Assembly (NCBI GenBank): GCA_005887995.1
Contig: VBJD01000077.1
Location: forward strand, 1 to 41,764
Reading direction: 5' to 3'
Source of the DNA: Chloroflexota bacterium
GTDB lineage: Bacteria; Chloroflexota; Limnocylindria; P2-11E
Length of the DNA: 41,764 nt
Under the pieces are notes generated by a model that saw only the letters and a program-made list of their open reading frames with translations, was not told where the DNA came from and ran no database searches. Positions 22,934 through 32,000 of the stretch are shown here, in pieces; the stretch's first letter is position 1, and each line of letters opens with the position of its first letter. Position numbers and translations under genes: made by a program.

Positions 22934-23895
22934 TGCTGGACCCCGTAGAAGACCCAGCGCCCGCTCGTGCGGAACAGCACGAGCGTGAGCAGCAGGACAA
23001 GCGCGAAGAGGATCCACAGCAGCGCCGCGCCGTAGCCGAAGAGGTGGTTGACGAAGATCGCGTTGTACGCGTGGCCGACGAAGACGTAGTTGTCGCGTGG
23101 TGGGACGGTGCCGGGACTGATCCCGGTGATGCCAGGAGTGAGCAGGATCGGCTGCTGCAGGATCTGGAGCGTCGCGATCACGCCGACCACGACCTGGAAG
23201 AAGATGACCGGCGAGAGCAGCGGCAGCGTGACGAAGCGCGTCACCTGCCACGGGCTCGCACCGTCGATCATCGCGGCCTCGCGGTACTCGGCGGGGATGC
23301 CCTGCAGTCCCGCGAGGAAGATGACCATCCCGCCGCCGGCAGCCGCCCAGATCACGAAGACGCTGAGGACGACCGTCGGGTACTCGACGAGCCAACGGAT
23401 GTACGTGTCCGGGGAGAAGATCCCGATGATCGCGTTGAGCAGGCCGCCGTTCGGATCGGTGAAGAGCTTCCAGACCCATGCGCCGCCGACCACCGGGATG
23501 ACGTGGGGCAGATAGAAGATCGTGCGGAGTAGGCCGGAGAAGCGCAGGCGCTGGTCGAGCAGCAGCGCGAGCGCGAGCTGGACGCCGACCCCGATCGGCA
23601 CGACGGTCACCATGAGGATGAGCGTCCGCTGCAGCGCGTGCTGCGCATCCGGATCAGCGAGCGCGCGCGTGTAGTTCTCGAGCCCGACGAAGCCGACGCG
23701 GTCGAGGTTGAAGCCGTCGTAGTCGGTGAAGGACATGAGCAGCGCCACCGCGAGAGGGAGCGCGGTGAGCAGCGCGAAGCCGACGAGCCAGGGCGAGAGG
23801 AAGGCATAGAAGGTGAGCGCCCGCCGGGCGCTGCGCCGCCGCCATGCGACAGCCCGCACTGATGAGCCCGCGATCGGCCTCGCTGCCGCGCTCAT
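22930..23895 (-). CDS. ABC sugar transporter permease (MalF/UgpA type)
   Basis: A 321-residue permease with six to seven hydrophobic segments. The EAA loop is EYREAAMIDGASPWQVTRFVTLPLL. The N-terminal RRRSARRALTFYAFLSPWLVGF is typical of MalF-like CUT1 proteins. I chose ATG 23895, which follows GGAG by 8 nt; an in-frame TTG at 23916 would add seven residues. It is separated from the binding-protein gene by 88 bp containing a stable hairpin, which may set the ratio of binding protein to permease. Confidence 0.93.
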   Translation of the reverse strand: MSAAARPIAGSSVRAVAWRRRSARRALTFYAFLSPWLVGFALLTALPLAVALLMSFTDYDGFNLDRVGFVGLENYTRALADPDAQHALQRTLILMVTVVPIGVGVQLALALLLDQRLRFSGLLRTIFYLPHVIPVVGGAWVWKLFTDPNGGLLNAIIGIFSPDTYIRWLVEYPTVVLSVFVIWAAAGGGMVIFLAGLQGIPAEYREAAMIDGASPWQVTRFVTLPLLSPVIFFQVVVGVIATLQILQQPILLTPGITGISPGTVPPRDNYVFVGHAYNAIFVNHLFGYGAALLWILFALVLLLTLVLFRTSGRWVFYGVQQ

Positions 23896-23941
23896 CGCGT
23901 CGTCTCCGTTCTTCAACGCCGCACGATGATGACCGGGAGGT

Positions 23942-23967
23942 GGTCGGCGCGCGCCCGTGCGCCGACC
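23942..23967 (-). promoter_or_regulatory. Intercistronic hairpin between binding-protein and permease genes
   Basis: GGTCGGCGC (23942-23950) and GCGCCGACC (23959-23967) form a perfect 9-bp stem with an 8-nt loop, 16 nt past the binding-protein stop. No U-tract follows. It looks like an mRNA-stabilising or attenuating element, as in malE-malF regions, rather than a full terminator. Confidence 0.6.
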
Positions 23968-23983
23968 GCCCCCGCCTACCGCG

Positions 23984-25369
23984 CTAGTTGTTGCCCGCGA
24001 TGCGTTTCCCGTCAGCGATCGCCGTGTTGATGTCGGCCTCGATGTTCGCGACGAACTTGTCGAAACTGATCGAGCCTTTGAGTGCCGGCTCGAGGTGCTT
24101 CTTCCAGCTCGTGGCGAACGTCTCCTCGCCGATGTACGGATTGAACGCGAGCGTGAATTCGCTCTGCTTGAGCTCAGCCTGCAGGACCTTCTGGACCTGC
24201 TTCTGGAAGGGAGTCTCCTGGGGCATGAGCGGATACATCGACTTCAGGCCAGGGACGCCCCAGCCGCTCTTCGCGCGGTCTTGCGCCGGCTTACCGCCCA
24301 TGTACTGCTCGAAGACGGCCCACGCGGCGTCGGGGTCCTTCGTCTGAGAGGAGATGACCCATCCCGTCGCGGTCATCGTCGGATCGCGCCGGACGCCGGA
24401 CCACGTCGGCGCCGGCAGGAATACGACGTTGCCCTTCGTCTTGTCGCTCTCGGCCATCGCGCTGTACCAGAAGCCGTACTGGAGGATCGCGATCTGACCT
24501 TCGTTGAAATCGGCGCCCATCCAGTTCGGGCTTGGATCAAGCGGGTTCTGATGCACGTCATCCTTCGCGAGGTCAAAGAGGTAGCGGACGACCTTGAGCG
24601 TCTCGGGGTTCGCGGCGATGACGAGCTTCGAGAAGTCCGCGCTGTACAGCGACTGGTTCTTCTCGGCGAGCATGTTCATCGCGGTGCGGTCGATCCACTG
24701 GTCATTGTTCGAGTGGACGAAGCCCCAATACGTGCGCTTGCCGCCCTGCTTCTTGTTGACCTTCTTCGCGAGCGCGGCCAGCTCGTCGTACGTCAGCGGC
24801 TGCGAGTCACTCGGGACCGTCACGCCCGCCTCCGCGAACGGCTTTTTGTATGCGTAGAGCGTGAAGTCAGGCGACCAGTCCTTCACCATGCCGTACAGGT
24901 CCCCCGTGCCGACCTTCTTCCCGTCGGACTTGTAGAAGTTGTTCGCCGGCGCGAGGTCGTCGATCTTGAGGACTTTGCTGTTCGCGAAGTACGGCTGAAG
25001 GTCTTTCAGCATTCTCCGCGAGATGTACTGGGGGATTCCCGCCGCCTGCACGCGGAAGATGTCGGGCGGATTGCCTGCCGCATACATCGCATACAGCCGC
25101 GTGAGGTCGGCCTCGACGAGCTCGATCTCGATCTTCGTCGTGTCCTGCAACAGCTTGCGGTCGTCGTCGCCGAACTCGTGCGAATCGGTCATGACGACGA
25201 CCTTCGCGGGGCCGCTCTTCTTCGACGTGGGTTGCTGCTGGCAGGCGACGGCGAGTGGGGCCACTGCCGCCGCCGCGGCGACTGCCCCGGCGCCCGCGAG
25301 AAGACGCCTGCGCGTCGTTCGTAGCTGCCCGTGGGGTGCGTTCAGGGTCGGCTTCGTGTCGGCGCTCAT
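23984..25369 (-). CDS. ABC transporter solute-binding lipoprotein (sugar, family 1)
   Basis: A 461-residue extracellular binding protein. The N-terminus carries twin arginines (TTRRRLLAGAG), an Ala-rich hydrophobic core and the lipobox LAVAC with Cys at about 43, so it is probably a Tat-exported lipoprotein. The mature part follows the family-1 carbohydrate pattern: IEIELVEADLTRLYAMYAAG, GWVISSQTKDPDAAW, and a conserved VFEQYMGGKPAQ-like helix. The ATG at 25369 follows GGAGC. It is the promoter-proximal gene of the operon. The ligand is probably an oligosaccharide with beta links, given the GH1 gene. No ABC ATPase gene is nearby. Confidence 0.92.
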   Translation of the reverse strand: MSADTKPTLNAPHGQLRTTRRRLLAGAGAVAAAAAVAPLAVACQQQPTSKKSGPAKVVVMTDSHEFGDDDRKLLQDTTKIEIELVEADLTRLYAMYAAGNPPDIFRVQAAGIPQYISRRMLKDLQPYFANSKVLKIDDLAPANNFYKSDGKKVGTGDLYGMVKDWSPDFTLYAYKKPFAEAGVTVPSDSQPLTYDELAALAKKVNKKQGGKRTYWGFVHSNNDQWIDRTAMNMLAEKNQSLYSADFSKLVIAANPETLKVVRYLFDLAKDDVHQNPLDPSPNWMGADFNEGQIAILQYGFWYSAMAESDKTKGNVVFLPAPTWSGVRRDPTMTATGWVISSQTKDPDAAWAVFEQYMGGKPAQDRAKSGWGVPGLKSMYPLMPQETPFQKQVQKVLQAELKQSEFTLAFNPYIGEETFATSWKKHLEPALKGSISFDKFVANIEADINTAIADGKRIAGNN

Positions 25370-25407
25370 GGGCGCTCCTTCTCACGGGCCGCGGGGCGCT
25401 CGGTCCG

Positions 25408-25423
25408 ATGTGACCGGTAACAT
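25408..25423. promoter_or_regulatory. LacI-family operator
   Basis: ATGTGACCGGTAACAT is a 16-bp inverted repeat with a single mismatched pair (positions 5/12) and the central CG typical of LacI-family sites. It lies between the regulator gene and the operon and overlaps the operon's -10 box. Confidence 0.75.
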
Positions 25424-25446
25424 ACGCCATATTTTTCATTCGTCAA
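25419..25446 (-). promoter_or_regulatory. Sigma70-type promoter of the sugar operon
   Basis: Reading the minus strand, TTGACG (25446-25441) and TATGTT (25424-25419) are 16 bp apart. Six bases of the -10 box sit within or beside the operator, so bound repressor would block transcription start. The leader to the ATG at 25369 would be about 40 nt. Confidence 0.7.
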
Positions 25447-25471
25447 GGGGTCTCGTCCAGGAGTTTCGAGA

Positions 25472-25477
25472 TAAAGT
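25472..25477 (+). promoter_or_regulatory. -10 box TAAAGT of the LacI-type regulator
   Basis: TAAAGT ends 8 nt before the ATG at 25486, giving an almost leaderless transcript. No good -35 box or ribosome site is seen. Confidence 0.45.
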
Positions 25478-25485
25478 TCCGAACA

Positions 25486-26532
25486 ATGGGCAGCGCGCGC
25501 GACGAACGACGGGCAACGATCCGCGACGTCGCGCGCGCCGCGCATGTGTCCCACCAGACCGTTTCCCGCGTGATCAACGGGCAGAACACCGTCAGCGAGG
25601 AAACGCGGGAGCGCGTTGCCAGCGCCATCCGGGAGCTGCACTACGTGCCGAGCGCGGTGGCGCGCAGCCTGTCCTCGAGCCGCACGCACACGCTCGGGAT
25701 GGTGACGACGGATGTCAGCGATCACTTCTTCGCCGAGGCGGTCGCGGGAGCGGAAGCGGAGTCGCGCAAGCACGGCTTCTTCCTCATCATCGGCAGCATC
25801 GAGCCCGGCTCCGAGGACGACGAGCGAACCTATCTACGGCTCATGCTCGAGCGTCGCGTGGAAGGCTTGATCATCGCCGTGCCGCGGCTCCTCCTCGCCG
25901 AAGACGACATTCTGCGCGAAGCCGCGGATCGCGTCCCGACGGTCGTCCTCGCATCGAACGTCGAGCTACCCGGCGCCGACCACGTCGACATCGACAATCG
26001 CCGAGGCGGCCGCGAAGCGACGGCGTATCTCCTCTCGCAGGGTCATCGACGTATCGCGACGATCACCGGGCCACTCGACTGGCCATCGGCGCGAGCGCGC
26101 CTGGACGGCTACCGCGACGCGCTCCGCAAGAGCGATGGCGAGTCCAGCCAGCTCGTCGAGCCATCTGTGGACTGGGGTCTCGAGAGCGGGCGGCGCGCCG
26201 GGCTCCGTCTCCTCGAGGCGAAGCAAAAGCCGACGGCGATCTTCGCGCAGAGCGACCTTCTCGCGCTCGGCGCCATCAGCGCGTTGCGCGAGAGAGGGCT
26301 GCGTGTGCCCGACGACGTATCGATCATCGGGTTCGACGACATTCCCGTCGCGCGCGTCTTCGATCCGCCGCTCACGACGCTGCGCCAGCCGATGCGCGAG
26401 GTCGGCGAGCTCGCCGCGCGTCTCGTGCGAGAGCCGCGGACCGAGCGTCGCTCAGCGAAGGCGCGCCGGCATGTGCTGCGCGCGCCACTCATCGTCCGCG
26501 GCACCGTCGCAAAGCTGTCGACGAAGAACTAG
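25486..26532 (+). CDS. LacI-family transcriptional regulator
   Basis: A 348-residue repressor. The N-terminal HTH is ATIRDVARAAHVSHQTVSRVING, followed by a hinge helix with YVPSAVARSLSS. A periplasmic-binding-like sensor domain follows, with LGMVTTDVSDHFFAE, DHVDIDNRRGGREA, and the late PDDVSIIGFDDIPVAR and LTTLRQPM. Length and order are standard. It is divergent from the sugar operon, with a matching operator in between, so it most likely represses that operon until a sugar ligand binds. It ends 3 bp from the convergent hypothetical gene. Confidence 0.95.
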   Translation: MGSARDERRATIRDVARAAHVSHQTVSRVINGQNTVSEETRERVASAIRELHYVPSAVARSLSSSRTHTLGMVTTDVSDHFFAEAVAGAEAESRKHGFFLIIGSIEPGSEDDERTYLRLMLERRVEGLIIAVPRLLLAEDDILREAADRVPTVVLASNVELPGADHVDIDNRRGGREATAYLLSQGHRRIATITGPLDWPSARARLDGYRDALRKSDGESSQLVEPSVDWGLESGRRAGLRLLEAKQKPTAIFAQSDLLALGAISALRERGLRVPDDVSIIGFDDIPVARVFDPPLTTLRQPMREVGELAARLVREPRTERRSAKARRHVLRAPLIVRGTVAKLSTKN

Positions 26533-26535
26533 CGG

Positions 26536-27297
26536 CTACTGCGCGCTGAAGGCGTTGCCGGTCCAGACGTACATCTGTCGGCTCCTGCCGTCGGGCGACG
26601 TGACCATGAGGCGCGGCCACCCGGAGTTGTCGGTGCTGAGGTCGACCTTCTGACCCGATACGCCGAGCAGCTTCAGCGGCGACCGCGATTGCCACGTCAA
26701 CACGAGTGCCGCGCTTGCGCTCGGTGTGGGATTGCCGCGGATCACGAGCACAGGACTCGGCCACGTCGTCGGCGCGTACACGCGCACATTCGGCATCTCG
26801 TCGACCGGAGCGATGACTCCGAAGTCCGTGGTGCTCGCGAGATATGTCTCGACGATGAGATGGACGCCGTCCGGCGCATTCACCATGCGCACACAGTCCG
26901 CACCTGCTGCGACCTTGTTGATGAAGACGAGCTGCTCGTTCCCGGCCGCGGGTCGGCACGCTGCGCCGTAGCCTCCGACCGCCAGCGCTCCTGCCACTGG
27001 AACGGCGACGCCCGGCGTCGCGAGCACGACCATCGAGACTGCGCTCGCGGTCGCCGCGGCCGGGGCCGCGCCCGTCTGAGTTCTCGCGACCTCGCTCGGT
27101 GACGGCTTCGGCGTTGGTGCCCACGGGTGCGTCGTCTCCGGGTCGTAGAACCACTCGCGCCACGCCTTGAGCTGGTGACCGACGACGACGGACGAAGACA
27201 CGACGAAGACCGAGAGCGTGATCTCGGTGAACGCGATCGCGAGCCGACCCATCAATGCGAGCGGCAGCAGACGCACGAGCGCGACGACGTGATTCAC
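26536..27297 (-). CDS. Hypothetical membrane-anchored protein
   Basis: A 253-residue protein with an N-terminal hydrophobic region (about residues 3-42), a Pro/Thr/Ser-rich linker, and a second hydrophobic run (about 85-110). The C-terminal beta-rich domain of about 140 residues contains three cysteines and ends with VTSPDGRSRQMYVWTG. The start is GTG at 27297 with GGAGAG upstream. I recognise no family. The layout suggests an envelope protein with an exposed C-terminal domain. Confidence 0.6.
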   Translation of the reverse strand: MNHVVALVRLLPLALMGRLAIAFTEITLSVFVVSSSVVVGHQLKAWREWFYDPETTHPWAPTPKPSPSEVARTQTGAAPAAATASAVSMVVLATPGVAVPVAGALAVGGYGAACRPAAGNEQLVFINKVAAGADCVRMVNAPDGVHLIVETYLASTTDFGVIAPVDEMPNVRVYAPTTWPSPVLVIRGNPTPSASAALVLTWQSRSPLKLLGVSGQKVDLSTDNSGWPRLMVTSPDGRSRQMYVWTGNAFSAQ

Positions 27298-27354
27298 AAC
27301 CAGACTCTCCGGCCGTCTAACGTGCCACGCGTCCGCGATGTACGGCCGGAACTA

Positions 27355-28272
27355 CTACATCGGAGCTAGCAGAAGGTTCCGCTTCCGAGCAAGCGCCCAG
27401 GCGATGAACAGCGCGAGCACGGCGATGAGTGGCGACCACAGCCAGGCGAACATTCCGACCCACATCGGCAGCGGGAACGCCATGGCGTTCGATTGCGCTC
27501 GCCAGAGCGGCACACCGTTCGCGAACGACGGTCCGATGAGGAGCAGCGCGATCAGCAACGCCGGTGCGAGCGAGCGCCGCGCGAGCAGCACCCCGGCGAG
27601 CACAGCGCCGATGATCTCGCCCAGAGCCGTCGCGTAGAGCGGCACCTCGGTCGGAGTCACGATCGGAAACGGGCCTGAGGAGTTGATAGGCGTGGTCGGC
27701 AGGACGGCGAGGAACAGAAGCATCGAGCCGACGCTCGCAAAGGCCGCGAACACGAATCCGTACGCGCCGGCAGCACGAAGTACGGTGTTCTCCTCGCGCT
27801 CACGAGGCGCCAGCCAGCGTGAGGCCGCGATCCCTAGCGCGAGCGCGAACCAGAGTGTCCACCGCTGGCCGAGGAACACGGACCAATCGCAGGCACCGGC
27901 GTTGAACGCGGCTACGCGCGCGCACGCAAACGTGCGCGCCGGGATCTGCGCCGCGAGGAGCGCGATCTGGAACGCGACATACAGGAGCGCGGCTGAGAAC
28001 CCCCCGGCGCGAACGGCGACGGCACCAGCCCCCATCGCGCCAGCGCCTTCCCAGATCACGCGTGGCGAAACGTAGATGACCTGTTCGTGCGTCGGCGGAA
28101 AGAGAAGTGGATACACAATGAATGCGAGCAGCTGGATCACGGCACTCGCGAAGAACGACGCACCGATCGCGGAAACGAAAGCCCACCCCGGACTCTCACG
28201 CGCGACGCCGATGCGTCGCACGTGGCCGAATGCGCTGAACGTGCCGGGGAATTCCGCTCGCAGCGCGTCGAT
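27355..28272 (-). CDS. Hypothetical polytopic membrane protein
   Basis: About 305 residues from the proposed start, with seven or eight hydrophobic segments; no known family is recognised. The first NTG in frame is GTG 28221. The open frame extends upstream in a soluble, normal-looking lead (DALRAEFPGTFSAFGHV) with no NTG start until a stop. An ATC at 28272 lies 7 nt after TAGCGT (28285-28280) with TTGGCT 18 bp further upstream, so I propose leaderless initiation there. The conservative span is 27355-28221. It shares strand with, and lies just upstream of, the membrane-anchored hypothetical gene. Confidence 0.65.
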   Translation of the reverse strand: MDALRAEFPGTFSAFGHVRRIGVARESPGWAFVSAIGASFFASAVIQLLAFIVYPLLFPPTHEQVIYVSPRVIWEGAGAMGAGAVAVRAGGFSAALLYVAFQIALLAAQIPARTFACARVAAFNAGACDWSVFLGQRWTLWFALALGIAASRWLAPREREENTVLRAAGAYGFVFAAFASVGSMLLFLAVLPTTPINSSGPFPIVTPTEVPLYATALGEIIGAVLAGVLLARRSLAPALLIALLLIGPSFANGVPLWRAQSNAMAFPLPMWVGMFAWLWSPLIAVLALFIAWALARKRNLLLAPM

Positions 28273-28279
28273 GAACGCG

Positions 28280-28309
28280 ACGCTACCGGGCTAAGGCGTC
28301 GCGAGCCAA
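28280..28309 (-). promoter_or_regulatory. Promoter with TAGCGT -10 box upstream of the membrane protein
   Basis: On the minus strand, TTGGCT (28309-28304) and TAGCGT (28285-28280) are 18 bp apart. The -10 box lies 7 nt before an ATC codon that opens the reading frame. Confidence 0.45.
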
Positions 28310-29064
28310 CCCGAGGCAGGCCTCGCAAGCCTGCCCGCCGCAACGAGCGCGTTGATCGACGGGCGCGCGACGGGCCAGGTGAACCAGGTGCGCACCTCGT
28401 CCTCGTGCGTGACGACGGCGGCGCGGACGCCGAGCAGGATGAGCTCGTCGAGCGCGACGTCCTCCGTCGCCTTCCACGGCTTGCGCCACACCTGGTCCCA
28501 GCGCGAGAGCACGCTCGAGTGGCGATGGCCGCCCTTGCTGTCCTCGACCGCGATCCCGCGCGCGAGGATCGCGCCGGCCTTCTCGAGCCCCTCGCGCACC
28601 TTCCGCAGCACCGGGGCGTCGAGGCCGAGCTCGCTCTTCAGATCCTCGACGGTGCTCGGACCGGCGGCCTTCAGATGACGCAGCAGGCGCGCGCGATCGT
28701 CATCTGACCCCTCGGCTTCGCTCAGCGCGGCGCGGCAGAGCGGATCCGCGGCGCGCGCACCCTCGGGCGAGAGGAACAGCGTCTTGCCGCGGTGCAGCTT
28801 CGTCTCATAGACGCCCTCGCGCTCCGAGAGCTCGCCACCCCAGGACCACTTCGTCTTTGGCCACGAGGCGAAGCCAGTCTTCGTCGCGTCGTAGGCCTCC
28901 TCGTGCGCGGCACCGAAGAGGCTCGGCAAGCTCGAGTCCTGCGTGAGCGTCAGCATCTGTCGGTCGGCGAGGAATGCAAGGGCATCGTCGAGCGTCCGCA
29001 GCTTCCGGTCGGGAGTGAGTCTGCAGTCATGGAGACGCCGGGCTCGCAGCTCGGCTAGTGGGAT
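28291..29064 (-). CDS. AlkZ-related winged-helix protein
   Basis: About 257 residues. The C-terminal half has a winged-helix segment (PSTVEDLKSELGLDAPVLRKVREGLEKAG) and SVLSRWDQVWRKPW. The overall pattern fits the PF06224/YcaQ-AlkZ-related group, whose studied members are crosslink-repair DNA glycosylases. The assignment is tentative. ATG 28956 would start inside the fold. The frame extends upstream through LAELRARRLHDCRLTPDRK, a typical N-terminus, with no NTG. ATC at 29064 follows GAGGA (29073-29069) by 4 nt, so I propose it. The conservative span is 28291-28956. It overlaps the 3' end of the signalling gene by 10 bp. Confidence 0.65.
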   Translation of the reverse strand: MPLAELRARRLHDCRLTPDRKLRTLDDALAFLADRQMLTLTQDSSLPSLFGAAHEEAYDATKTGFASWPKTKWSWGGELSEREGVYETKLHRGKTLFLSPEGARAADPLCRAALSEAEGSDDDRARLLRHLKAAGPSTVEDLKSELGLDAPVLRKVREGLEKAGAILARGIAVEDSKGGHRHSSVLSRWDQVWRKPWKATEDVALDELILLGVRAAVVTHEDEVRTWFTWPVARPSINALVAAGRLARPASGWLATP

Positions 29065-32000
29065 CGTTTCCTCGCGTAGGCGCGCGTGTCGGCGTTCTCG
29101 ACGAGCTCGCGTGCGGTGCGCCCGTCCAGCGGATACGAGGCGACGCCCCAGGACAGATCGGGCATCCGGATGCTGCGCGCGTTCGGCAGCTCGACCGTCT
29201 TCTCGTCGAGGATCTCCATGAGGCGGGTGACGACCTTCTCGGCCTCGTCGCGCGGCGTGTCGGGCATGACGATCGCGAACTCGTCGCCACCGTAGCGCGC
29301 GGGCACGTCCTCTGTTCGGACGTGGCTCGAGATCGCCTCGCCCAGGACACGCAGCACTTCGTTCCCCGCGAGGTGGCCGTAGGTGTCGTTCACGTTCTTC
29401 AGCTTATCGAGGTCGAAGAACGCGACCGCGAGCGGCGCCTGGCGGCGCTCGGCGCGCGCGATCTCCTCCTCGAGGCGGTCGTAGAAGTAGCGGTAGTTGT
29501 GCAGGCCCGTGAGCGCGTCCGTGTTCGCCGCGCGCTTGAGACGCTCGTGCAGCTCGGCCACGTCGATCGCCGCCGCGATCTGCGCACCGACGGTCTGCAT
29601 GAGCGTGAGGTCGCGCTGCGAGAACGCGGCGACGCTGCGGTGGGAGAGGACGAGCACGCCGATCGCGCGTCCAGCGGACACGAGCGGCACGACCATCTCC
29701 GAGCGCACGTTCGGATCGCCGACGTAGCGCGGGTCCGCGCGCACGTCCTCGATGTTCTGCGCCTCGCGGTGCTCGAGCGCCCAGCTCGAGATGCCGCGGC
29801 CGGCGTGTACGCGCACCGGTGAATCGATCTGCGTCCACGCCCCGGCCGCAGCGCGCACCACGAGGTCGTCGGTCTTCTCCTCGCGCAACAGGATGGTGAA
29901 CGACGCACCCGGGATATTGCGCTGGAGGATCTGCAAGATGCGGTCGAGCAGCTGCTGCAGGTCGAGGAGCGTGTGGAACTCGGGCGTGAGCTCGGCGAGG
30001 ATCGCGAGCTCGCGGCTCGTCGCGCCGACCTCTTCCTCGACGGCCTGGATCGTCCCGCGCGCCTCGATCATCGTCGCGAACTCGTCGACGATCTGCGGGT
30101 CGTACCACGTGCCCGCAAGACGCCGCAGCTCACCGAGCGCGGTCTCCGGACGAAGAGCCACGCGATACGGACGGTCGACGAGCATCGCGTGGTAGTCGAC
30201 GATGACGCGTAGTGCGCGAGCCGCTCGCGGGATCGCGTCGCCCGTGGTCTTGTCCGGATAGCCCGTGCCGTCCCAGCGCTCGCGGCTCGCGCGAACGATC
30301 GGCACGACGCCGCGCAGGAACCGGATCGCTTCGAGGATGCGCGCGCCGAGGATCGGATGCTCCTCGACGACCGCGCGCTCATCCGGCGTGAGCGGTCCGC
30401 GCTTGGCGAGGATCGCGGCGGGGATGGCGATCTTGCCGATGGAGTGGAAGAGCGAGGCGTACCGCAGGTCGCGTAGCTCCGCCTCGCCGACGCCGAGCCG
30501 CTCGCCGAGCGCGACGGCATCCGCGGCGACGCGGCGCTGGTGGTCCTCGCGGTACTGATCGCGCGCCTCGATCGTCGCGGTGAGTGTGCCGACCGTCGAG
30601 AGGTACGCGTCGTCGAGCTCGCGATAGAGCTGCAGGCCTCGGATCTGCGCGGCGCCGATGCCGGCGATGACACCGAGCAGCTCGCGCTCTTCGGTCGTCG
30701 TCGTATGAAACTCGCGCCAGGTCACGAAGATGACGCCAATGAGCCGGTCGGCGACTCGAAGCGGCTGGAAGAACACGCTCTTGTGACCGAAGCGCTGGAG
30801 GCCCTTGCGCGTCGTCTCGGGCTCGCCGTCGCGGTCGTGTAATTCGAATGCCTCGCCCGTCGACATGAGCCGCGCGATCGAGGCGCTCGCCTTGGGCAGG
30901 CTGCGCACGTCGAGCGGCGCGCTGCCGGTCGTCGTCGCGAACTCGAGCGCCTCGCCACCCTCGTCGAGGTAGATGGCGACCGCGCCGGCGCTCACCAGCT
31001 GCTGGACATTCGCGGCGAACGCGCGGACGAGTGACGGCAGCTCTTTGTGCGTCGCGAGCTCGATGCCCAAGCGGTACAGCTCGAAGAGCTGCTTGGACAG
31101 CGCGGTCGTGCGCTCGTACAGCTCTGCGCGCTCGATCGCGATCGCTGCCTCGTTGCCGATCGCCGAGAGCAGCTCGAGGTCGCCTTGGTCATACGCGTTC
31201 GCACGGAGGCTCTGCACGGAGATCGCCCCGATAGCGCGGCCATGGAGGCGGAGCGGCGCGACCATGAGCGAGCGCTCGATGAGCGTTCCCCACGGGCTGC
31301 GCGGCGGCAGGTCGAGGCGGACGCGGTCCTTCTCCGCGTCGCGCAGGAGGATCGCCCGATCGGTCTCGACGCAGATGCCCGCGAGCGTGCCCGCCATGGG
31401 GCCCTCTTCGGGCTCCATCTCGTGATCGTTCTCGTAGAGGTAGCGGAACGAGAGAAGCCCGCGCTCACGGTCGGCAATGCAGACGTAGAAGGCGTCGACA
31501 TCGAGCGCGTTGCGCACCTGCGCGAACACCTCGCGGAACACCGTCACTGGGTCCAGCGACATACCGACCGCGTGGCCGACGTCGACGAGTGTCGCGAGCA
31601 GCCGCGCGCGCCGTTCCGCGGCGAAGCGCGCGCGGATGTCGAGGTAGCCCATGACAAAGAGCGGGATGCCTGGGATAAGGAACCACGGTTCGATGAGGAC
31701 GACCTGGACCGTGATGACGGCCGCGAGGCTCCAGAGGAGCTGCGCGCGCATCGTGCGTGCGATCCACTGCCACGCGTTGCGGTCGAACATGATGTTGCGC
31801 AGCGCGCGCTGGAGGACCGCGATCTGCGTCAGGTCAAGCGCGACGAGTGCGACGACCGCGATGACGCCCGGGAGGATGGTCGCGGCCGCGGGATCGACGG
31901 CGTCCCACATGCCACCGCGGACGATGCGGTAGATGGCGGCGGCGGTGCCGGTCGCGATCGTGACGGCGGCGACGTTGCGCGTGATCTGCACCGGCTTCTT

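Noticed and set aside
20910-23000. 696-residue frame extending the dehydratase upstream through the permease
   Set aside because: The enolase-superfamily fold begins at GTG 22124; the rest is a shadow of the permease gene.
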